Shown here: positions 1-4,792 of the stretch, one piece after another
Layout of the letters: each line of letters opens with the position of its first letter
Position numbering within the stretch: the first letter of the stretch is position 1
Assembly: GCA_024687845.1 (NCBI GenBank)
Contig: JAILEL010000199.1
Location: 1 to 6,710 of the forward strand
Direction: 5' to 3'
Origin: Eubacterium sp.
GTDB lineage: Bacteria > Bacillota_A > Clostridia > Lachnospirales > Lachnospiraceae
DNA: 6,710 bases
Program-made: the position numbers and the translations under genes
Notes under the pieces: generated by a model
What the model was told of the DNA's origin: nothing
The model's input: only the letters and a program-made list of their open reading frames with translations
Databases searched by the model: none

Positions 1-425
1 TCATCCTTTTTTTCTAAATCTTCACTAACAGATGCACCACCTGTGATTATTCCTATTATCTCATTGTATGTCATAGCCTGGGATAAGCCATACTTACCAG
101 CCTTTATATCACTTCCTGCCTCACTCACCTTTATTTTGGCCATCATTACATATTTATTCTTTATAACACCCGCCTGAAACAGTTTCTCTGCTACGTCACT
201 TGTTGAAGAATCAGGTTCTATATTTACAACCACATAATCCTTATTTTTTATATTTTTTGCCGAATCATAAAATACGTCATGTGAGAAGTTATATGAAATC
301 GAGAATGCCCTTACAAATGCAAATACAATAAATACATCTACAAGTAATTCAAATGCATAGTATAATGCAACTCTTAGTCTGTTTTCCGCTTTAAATGCTC
401 TATTTTTTCTCTTATTATCTGACAT
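1..425 (-). CDS. MltG/YceG-like membrane-anchored protein, N-terminal part (3' end outside window)
   Basis: The frame opens at ATG 425-423, preceded by a good GGAG ribosome binding site at 434-437 with 8 bases of spacing, and runs off the left edge after 141 residues. A basic cytoplasmic start (about residues 1-18) leads into one membrane segment (about 18-42). An extracellular part follows, with the pattern of the LysM-like N-terminal domain of MltG: a VVVNIEPDSSTSDVAEKL stretch (about 65-82), a GVIKN turn (86-90), a KAGKYGL step (108-114) and a final MTYNEIIGIITGG helix (118-130). MltG is an endolytic murein transglycosylase acting on nascent peptidoglycan. The catalytic YceG domain is not in the window. 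After the LysM-like part the sequence turns charged (SEDLEKKD), so this could be the short non-catalytic form that I recall from Lachnospiraceae. It lies 92 bases after the YlbF gene across an AT-rich gap with no convincing terminator. Family assignment fairly sure; enzymatic activity not shown. Confidence 0.7.
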   Translation of the reverse strand, partial: MSDNKRKNRAFKAENRLRVALYYAFELLVDVFIVFAFVRAFSISYNFSHDVFYDSAKNIKNKDYVVVNIEPDSSTSDVAEKLFQAGVIKNKYVMMAKIKVSEAGSDIKAGKYGLSQAMTYNEIIGIITGGASVSEDLEKKD

Positions 426-517
426 CAATATTTCTCCGGTATTTATGTTTTATTTTTTCCTTTATAATTATTATTCGTTATAATTCCTTACTATATATAA
501 TCCGTAAGAAAAACATC

Positions 518-844
518 CTATATCTCCAGTTCCAAGCCATCGGTTATCTCTGTAACCATATTTTTTATAAGTCTTGAAAAGGCACTTTCTGCTCTAAGAT
601 ATTCATTCACAGCTGATTCATGAAGAAGCTCATCATTCTCATAATATAGTCTGAATATCTCATCATATGGATTGCCCTCAGTGTATCGGATCACGTCATC
701 ATAACGACGTCTAAACTCCTGAAGATCATTATATAGTTGTTCGTTAGCTTTTATATTATTCAATGTCTGAACGAAGGTTTTATATTCCTTTGACTTTCGT
801 ATCATTGAATTGAGTACACTGCACTCATTTAACAACTCATCCAT
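518..844 (-). CDS. YlbF family protein (RicF/RicA-like)
   Basis: Small acidic, almost wholly helical protein of 108 residues from ATG 844-842. Features of the YlbF/YmcA family are visible: an N-terminal helix leading to S-K-E-Y (about 18-21), a long charged coiled-coil-like segment with LQEFRRRYDD (about 41-50), and a C-terminal helix EYLRAESAFSRLIKNMVTEI (about 81-100). In Bacillus subtilis, YlbF (RicF) and YmcA (RicA) form a complex with YaaT that modulates RNase Y-dependent mRNA processing, and affects competence, biofilm formation and sporulation. The gene directly follows RNase J, which fits an RNA-processing role. An in-frame ATG at 865 would add seven residues (MRCESIV) but has no Shine-Dalgarno sequence. 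The downstream ATG matches where family members usually begin, and has GAGGTG 13 bases upstream, a rather long spacing. The stop is TAG at 518-520. The exact YlbF, YmcA or YheA-type orthology cannot be settled by eye. Confidence 0.8.
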   Translation of the reverse strand: MDELLNECSVLNSMIRKSKEYKTFVQTLNNIKANEQLYNDLQEFRRRYDDVIRYTEGNPYDEIFRLYYENDELLHESAVNEYLRAESAFSRLIKNMVTEITDGLELEI

Positions 845-894
845 AACTATACTTTCACACCTCATACCAGGCTAAAAAATTATATTGTTTGCCA

Positions 895-2559
895 TCACAC
901 TTCTGATATTATTGGAAGAATCATCGGACTTCTCTTAGTTCTTTCCCAGAGAAATTCACCAAGGTCTTCTTTAATGCAGGCTTTTATCTTGTTCCAATCT
1001 GCATTTTCATTCTCAAGGCATCCATAAAGAGCCTGTTCTACAATATCCCTGCACTGCTCGATCAGAAGTTCAGCCTCTCTGACATATACGAAACCTCTTG
1101 ATACAATATCTGGTCCCGACAGAACCTGATTGGAACCTCTTTCGAGTGTAACCACTACAACCATGAGGCCATTTTCCGATAAATGTTGTCTGTCACGCAG
1201 AACTATATTTCCAACGTCACCAACTCCAAGTCCATCTACAAAGATTCCTCTTGCCGGAACCTTGCCAACGACCTGAAAATCCATCTCTCCTATTTCAAGA
1301 ACCTCACCTGGCTTTAATACCTTGATATTCTCTTTAGGAATCCCCATATCATTTGCAAGTTCTGCATGCCTCTTAAGATGTCTATATTCTCCATGTACAG
1401 GAATAGCATACTTAGGCTTTGTAAGTGCATATATCAGTTTAAGTTCTTCCTGACAAGCATGTCCGGAAACATGGGTATCATGATAGATAACCTTAGCTCC
1501 CTTCTGCTCAAGTTCATTCATAACTTTATATACAGATTTTTCATTTCCTGGAATTGGACTTGATGAAAAAATAACTACATCACCAGGAACAATTGATATC
1601 TTATTATGAATCGACGCAGCGATACGTGAAAGTACCGCCATATTCTCCCCCTGGCTTCCTGTAGTTATGTAAACCAGTTTTTCAACGGGATAATTCTTTG
1701 CCTCATCAATATCTATAAGCGTATTTTCAGGTATACTTAAATATCCTAATTCAGATGCGATATTTATTATATTTACCATGCTACGTCCTTCAACGATGCA
1801 TTTTCTGCCATACTTATATGCCGAATTGATAATCTGCTGAACCCTGTCTACATTCGAAGCAAATGTAGCAATTATTAATCTGCTGCCTCTGTTATCATCA
1901 AATATATGATCGAATGTTCTGCCGACAGTTTTCTCAGATGGAGTATAACCCGGACGTTCTACATTCGTAGAATCGGCCATAAGTGCAAGGACTCCTTTTT
2001 TGCCCAATTCACCAAATCTCTGAAGATCAATAACGCCACCAAAAACCGGGGTATAATCCACTTTAAAATCACCAGTGTGAACTATAATACCCGCAGGTGT
2101 AAATATTGCAAGGGCTGCAGAATCTGCAATCGAATGATTTGTTCTGATAAACTCTATTCTGAAGCATCCAAGATTAATAGTCTGACCATAAGTAACCACC
2201 TTACGTCTGATACTGTCAGCAAGTCCATGTTCTGTAAGCTTATAGTCAATCAAGCCCATAGTAAGCTTGGTTGCATAAATCGGTATATTCAATTCTTTCT
2301 CTATGTAAGGAATGGCACCGATATGGTCCTCATGTCCGTGAGTCACAACCATTCCACGAAGCTTATCATGATTTTCTTTTAAATACGTTATGTCAGGTAT
2401 AACAAGATCTATTCCTAACATCTCATCATCTGGAAATGACAATCCACCATCTATTACAATGATATCATTTTCATATTCAATGGCAGTTATATTCATTCCG
2501 ATCTGTTCAAGTCCCCCAAGAGGGATAATTTTAACCGCCTTACTTTTCTCAATATTCAA
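895..2559 (-). CDS. rnj: Ribonuclease J (metallo-beta-lactamase/beta-CASP RNase)
   Basis: Cytoplasmic ribonuclease of 554 residues, close to the 555 of B. subtilis RNase J1. The family combines 5'-to-3' exonuclease and endonuclease activity and serves mRNA turnover and rRNA maturation. The metallo-beta-lactamase core shows the zinc motif HGHEDH (74-79), H142 (in NHSIADS), D164 (in HTGDF) and the late histidine H389 (in PVHGEYRH). The beta-CASP domain lies at about 210-370, with GSQGE (301-305), SSSPIPGNE (332-340) and HVSGHA (363-368). A C-terminal domain follows from about 450. All catalytic residues appear intact. The start is TTG (2559-2557), not ATG, with a strong GGAGGAGA ribosome binding site just upstream; the product begins MNIEKSKAVKIIPLGG, as expected for the family. 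It follows ruvX by 69 bases and precedes the YlbF gene. J1 versus J2 cannot be decided by eye. Confidence 0.97.
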   Translation of the reverse strand: MNIEKSKAVKIIPLGGLEQIGMNITAIEYENDIIVIDGGLSFPDDEMLGIDLVIPDITYLKENHDKLRGMVVTHGHEDHIGAIPYIEKELNIPIYATKLTMGLIDYKLTEHGLADSIRRKVVTYGQTINLGCFRIEFIRTNHSIADSAALAIFTPAGIIVHTGDFKVDYTPVFGGVIDLQRFGELGKKGVLALMADSTNVERPGYTPSEKTVGRTFDHIFDDNRGSRLIIATFASNVDRVQQIINSAYKYGRKCIVEGRSMVNIINIASELGYLSIPENTLIDIDEAKNYPVEKLVYITTGSQGENMAVLSRIAASIHNKISIVPGDVVIFSSSPIPGNEKSVYKVMNELEQKGAKVIYHDTHVSGHACQEELKLIYALTKPKYAIPVHGEYRHLKRHAELANDMGIPKENIKVLKPGEVLEIGEMDFQVVGKVPARGIFVDGLGVGDVGNIVLRDRQHLSENGLMVVVVTLERGSNQVLSGPDIVSRGFVYVREAELLIEQCRDIVEQALYGCLENENADWNKIKACIKEDLGEFLWERTKRSPMILPIISEV

Positions 2560-2563
2560 CTGT

Positions 2564-2572
2564 TCTCCTCCG
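2564..2572 (-). promoter_or_regulatory. Strong ribosome binding site of rnj, fixing a TTG start
   Basis: Minus-strand CGGAGGAGA, close to the ideal anti-16S complement. Four bases separate the end of the box from TTG at 2559-2557, and the GGAGG core is about 6 bases away. No in-frame ATG lies near it, so this site decides the start of RNase J. Confidence 0.85.
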
Positions 2573-2628
2573 AAATTCTAACTGTTCTTTTTTCCGTACA
2601 TTTTTATTTTTCGTAAATATCAATCTCT

Positions 2629-3054
2629 TTAATCATTTTTATTCAGATCAAGATAAGTCTGCAGAATAATAGCCGCTGCCATTTTATCTATGTGCTGTTT
2701 TCTACCCGAACTGGCAACTCCTGTTTCTTCAAGTATCCTGTCAGCCTCAACAGTAGTGAGTCTTTCATCCACTTCAATTATTTCCAGTCCTGTTCTTCGA
2801 GACAGTTCTGCAGAAAATTCACGTGTAAGTTCAACCCTGGCCCCCTCAGTTCCATTCATGTTGAGGGGTTTACCAATAACTATTTTTTCTACTTCATATT
2901 CTTTTATCAATTCTTCCAGCTTCTGATATGTTTTTCTAAGCTTGTTACTTCTTTCACGTTCAACAACAGTAACAGGCTGAGCAGTAATCAAAAGCTCGTC
3001 AGATATGGCAACCCCAACTGTCTTGTCGCCAAAATCCAGTCCCATAATTCTCAT
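2629..3054 (-). CDS. ruvX: RuvX/YqgF family protein (putative Holliday junction resolvase / pre-16S rRNA nuclease)
   Basis: Cytoplasmic RNase H-fold protein of 141 residues, the normal length for the family. It is annotated as a putative Holliday junction resolvase, while E. coli YqgF is implicated in maturing the 5' end of 16S rRNA. Visible family motifs are the first strand MGLDFGDKTVGVAISDE with D7 (4-20), IVIGKPLNMNGTEG (58-71), the acidic DERLTT (96-101), and the C-terminal IDKMAAAIILQ with D123 (122-132). These supply the acidic residues expected at the active site. The start at ATG 3054-3052 has a GAAGGA box (3066-3071) with 11 bases of spacing; a second ATG three codons later is less likely, because homologues begin MRIMGLD. 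It is 43 bases after ireB and upstream of rnj, with no terminator between them, so co-transcription is likely. Confidence 0.95.
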   Translation of the reverse strand: MRIMGLDFGDKTVGVAISDELLITAQPVTVVERERSNKLRKTYQKLEELIKEYEVEKIVIGKPLNMNGTEGARVELTREFSAELSRRTGLEIIEVDERLTTVEADRILEETGVASSGRKQHIDKMAAAIILQTYLDLNKND

Positions 3055-3097
3055 TCTTATACTAATCCTTCTTTACGATTTTGAAAATTACCATGCA

Positions 3098-3358
3098 CTA
3101 TTTAAGTCTTGTCTCAATATAATTTTCCATTAAAAGCTCAAGAATCTCATCACGTTCAGCCTTCATAATAAGACTACGCGCATTCTTATAGCTTGTAATA
3201 TATGTTGGATCTCCGCTCATTATGTATCCAACAATCTGATTAACAGGATTATAGCCTTTTTCAGAAAGTGCCTCATAAACCTGTGCAACTATTTCATCAA
3301 CCTCTATGGTATTTCCCCGTTCAAGATTGATATCCTGTGTATGCTGTCCATCATTCAT
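3098..3358 (-). CDS. ireB: IreB family regulatory phosphoprotein (UPF0297)
   Basis: Small cytoplasmic protein of 86 residues from ATG 3358-3356. The conserved core EKGYNPVNQIVGYIMSGDPT (about 33-52), then NARSLI (59-64) and ERDEILELLMENY (68-80), identifies the IreB/YrzL family. In Enterococcus faecalis, IreB is phosphorylated on N-terminal threonines by the PASTA-domain kinase IreK and modulates cephalosporin resistance; here Thr7 sits at the equivalent N-terminal place. The start is uncertain. TTG 3364-3362, two codons upstream, is better spaced from the AAGGGGGTG box (3370-3378) than the ATG. An ATG at 3394 would add twelve residues but would place the box inside the gene, so it is rejected. 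The gene heads the ireB-ruvX-rnj group. In many Firmicutes alaS lies upstream; here a polysaccharide flippase does. Confidence 0.93.
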   Translation of the reverse strand: MNDGQHTQDINLERGNTIEVDEIVAQVYEALSEKGYNPVNQIVGYIMSGDPTYITSYKNARSLIMKAERDEILELLMENYIETRLK

Positions 3359-3369
3359 AGTCAAACGAA

Positions 3370-3378
3370 CACCCCCTT
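3370..3378 (-). promoter_or_regulatory. Ribosome binding site of ireB
   Basis: Minus-strand AAGGGGGTG, one mismatch from AAGGAGGTG. Counting from the end of the GGAGG-equivalent core, the spacing is 7 bases to TTG 3364 and 13 bases to ATG 3358. It excludes the longer ATG 3394 start, which lies upstream of it. Confidence 0.65.
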
Positions 3379-3398
3379 GACAAAATATATACATGTCA

Positions 3399-3412
3399 TA
3401 ACTGAACAGTTA
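3399..3412. repeat. Perfect 14-bp dyad (TAACTG-AA-CAGTTA) near the predicted transcription start
   Basis: Six-base arms TAACTG and CAGTTA are exactly complementary around a two-base centre. Given the TATAAT at 3422-3427, the transcription start should fall near 3415, so the dyad would cover roughly +3 to +16. That is a position where a repressor could act. It is too short and AT-rich to be a convincing terminator and is not followed by a T run. The operator role is inference. Confidence 0.4.
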
Positions 3413-3421
3413 CTAAATGTC

Positions 3422-3453
3422 ATTATAGTAACATTTTTAATTCTTATTTACAA
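3422..3453 (-). promoter_or_regulatory. Candidate promoter of the ireB-ruvX-rnj operon
   Basis: On the minus strand a perfect TATAAT lies at 3427-3422, in the spacer after the flippase stop. The best -35 candidate is TTGTAA (3453-3448), four of six matches, but with a 20-base spacer that is longer than usual. The -10 element carries the call and the -35 is weak. The predicted start near 3415 leaves a leader of about 57 bases before ATG 3358. Position ahead of the operon's first gene supports it. Confidence 0.5.
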
Positions 3454-3455
3454 CC

Positions 3456-4754
3456 TTATTCATTTTCGAGGCTAGTACTCTGAACATTTTTTCCTCTTGC
3501 TCTAACAACCCCATAAATGAATTCTGCAAGAAATATCAAGCATAAAACTATAAGCAGAATAAGGTAAATATTTACTGCGCCTCTCATACCATTTGATTCC
3601 ACTGCCTTTCCTGAAAAAAGAAATGCACAAACAGAGGTCAAAGCATATCCGACGAGAATCGCATTTTGATATCTCATGACTGTTAACAGATTTGCCAACA
3701 GACCCGCCAGCCCGAGAAAACCACTTCCTACCATCATTATCATAAGATCTGTTTTATATGGTGCAAGATCTGTATTATATATAAAGGAAAGGACTGGTAT
3801 TCCAAGAAGCCAGGCTCCGGTGATACAAACAATAGTGACTACAAATACAAAGGCGAACTGTTTCATACACTGTTTAACATATTCGGAAATCTTATTCTCA
3901 TTCCATAAGCAGGATAATCCATATATTAAAGGATTAAAGATGAATAGTACCAGAAGCTGAACAACAAAAACCGGCATCGAAATATATCCATATATTTCCT
4001 GATCCACTTCTGTCATCAGTCTGTCTATTGCAGTTCTTGGAGCCGCACTGATATAAAGAGTAAGAACTCCGCCTAAGCATAGAGGAAATGTAACAGCAAG
4101 AAGCTTCCAAACTCTGCTCATCTGATACTCAGTTCTATCACTTACGAATTCTCTTGTCATCATAAGGAAAACAAAGAGAAGTAACATAGTAACTATTGTA
4201 GATACAATCGTTGCAACTAAAAAATTTCTTGTTACGATGATCAAAATCGCAAACAATGTTATTGTTATAAATAGCCTTAAGGCAAAAACTTTAGATGCAA
4301 CATCAAGTCTTTTATTCTTCTGATAATCTCCATAGAAGACATCTTCAAATGAATCTGCAAGCTTAAAGAAACAAAGCCAGATTATAGTATATGTTTTAGT
4401 ATCAGAATATCCATTTTGATTAGCAACTATCAGAACATATATTGTAGAAATAATAGACATTGCAATTGTCGTAATAATTCTGGACATTCTGTATTCTCTA
4501 AAATTATATTCCCTATCCACATCAGAAACCTGGAAAAATCTCATTCCATATTTTCCAATAGATAAAAACAGATTGTTCAGTGTATTTCCAAATGTATATA
4601 TTCCAGCAGTTACTCCATCATTAATTGTACGTTTTATTACTACAAGTGTAATTACTGACTGAAATGCAACCAGCATGCTTGCAACTATATTCCATATTAC
4701 AGCTGACTTTTCTATATCCTTGCTTTCAGTCAGGAATTTTTTTAAAGGATTCAT
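3456..4754 (-). CDS. Polysaccharide/lipid-linked oligosaccharide flippase (Wzx-like, MOP superfamily)
   Basis: Integral membrane protein of 432 residues with about a dozen hydrophobic segments, roughly at 18-41, 55-70, 92-112, 121-138, 156-175, 177-199, 215-236, 257-281, 300-320, 335-359, 364-382 and 393-416. The layout and the motif GKYGMRFFQVSDVDREY after the second segment (67-83) are typical of Wzx-type polysaccharide exporters. These carry undecaprenyl-linked repeat units across the cytoplasmic membrane for surface polysaccharide or teichoic-acid-like polymers. The basic KNKRL loop (147-151) and hydrophilic tail (417-432) fit cytoplasmic positions. It starts at ATG 4754-4752, 38 bases after the thiamine-diphosphate enzyme, with only a weak GAG-containing ribosome binding site, so co-transcription or translational coupling is likely. 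Its substrate cannot be read from the sequence. Superfamily assignment is strong; the exact polymer is unknown. Confidence 0.85.
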   Translation of the reverse strand: MNPLKKFLTESKDIEKSAVIWNIVASMLVAFQSVITLVVIKRTINDGVTAGIYTFGNTLNNLFLSIGKYGMRFFQVSDVDREYNFREYRMSRIITTIAMSIISTIYVLIVANQNGYSDTKTYTIIWLCFFKLADSFEDVFYGDYQKNKRLDVASKVFALRLFITITLFAILIIVTRNFLVATIVSTIVTMLLLFVFLMMTREFVSDRTEYQMSRVWKLLAVTFPLCLGGVLTLYISAAPRTAIDRLMTEVDQEIYGYISMPVFVVQLLVLFIFNPLIYGLSCLWNENKISEYVKQCMKQFAFVFVVTIVCITGAWLLGIPVLSFIYNTDLAPYKTDLMIMMVGSGFLGLAGLLANLLTVMRYQNAILVGYALTSVCAFLFSGKAVESNGMRGAVNIYLILLIVLCLIFLAEFIYGVVRARGKNVQSTSLENE

Positions 4755-4792
4755 AATTAAGCTCGTTTCTTTTTATTTTATATATATCATAC

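Noticed and set aside
426..517. Possible hairpin or promoter in the 92-base gap (minus-strand CTTAC...GTAAG and several TATA-like strings)
   Set aside because: The stem is only five base pairs with a 12-base loop, no T run follows, and no -35 can be paired with a -10. It looks like an ordinary AT-rich spacer with the mltG-like gene's ribosome binding site.
395..577. Plus-strand 60-codon hydrophobic frame across the mltG-like/YlbF gap
   Set aside because: No ribosome binding site. The Ile/Phe/Tyr richness follows from the AT-rich spacer, and it overlaps the ends of two real genes on the other strand.
866..894. TATAAT string after the rnj stop as a promoter for the YlbF gene
   Set aside because: No acceptable -35 lies at a usable distance, and the gap is too short to require its own promoter.
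1906..2382. Plus-strand open frame of 158 codons inside rnj
   Set aside because: It lies wholly antisense to the RNase J catalytic region, whose conserved motifs are intact. The translation has no recognisable domain and is rich in Cys/Ser/Ile, as expected of a shadow frame.
2690..3084. Two overlapping plus-strand frames opposite ruvX
   Set aside because: Antisense to the clearly conserved RuvX frame, with Ser/Phe-rich composition and no family motifs.
4755..4792. Possible promoter ahead of the flippase (minus-strand TGATATATA at 4789-4781 with a GTAACA 15 bases upstream of TATATA)
   Set aside because: The match is weak and the 38-base gap is simply AT-rich. Co-transcription from the upstream gene is the simpler reading.
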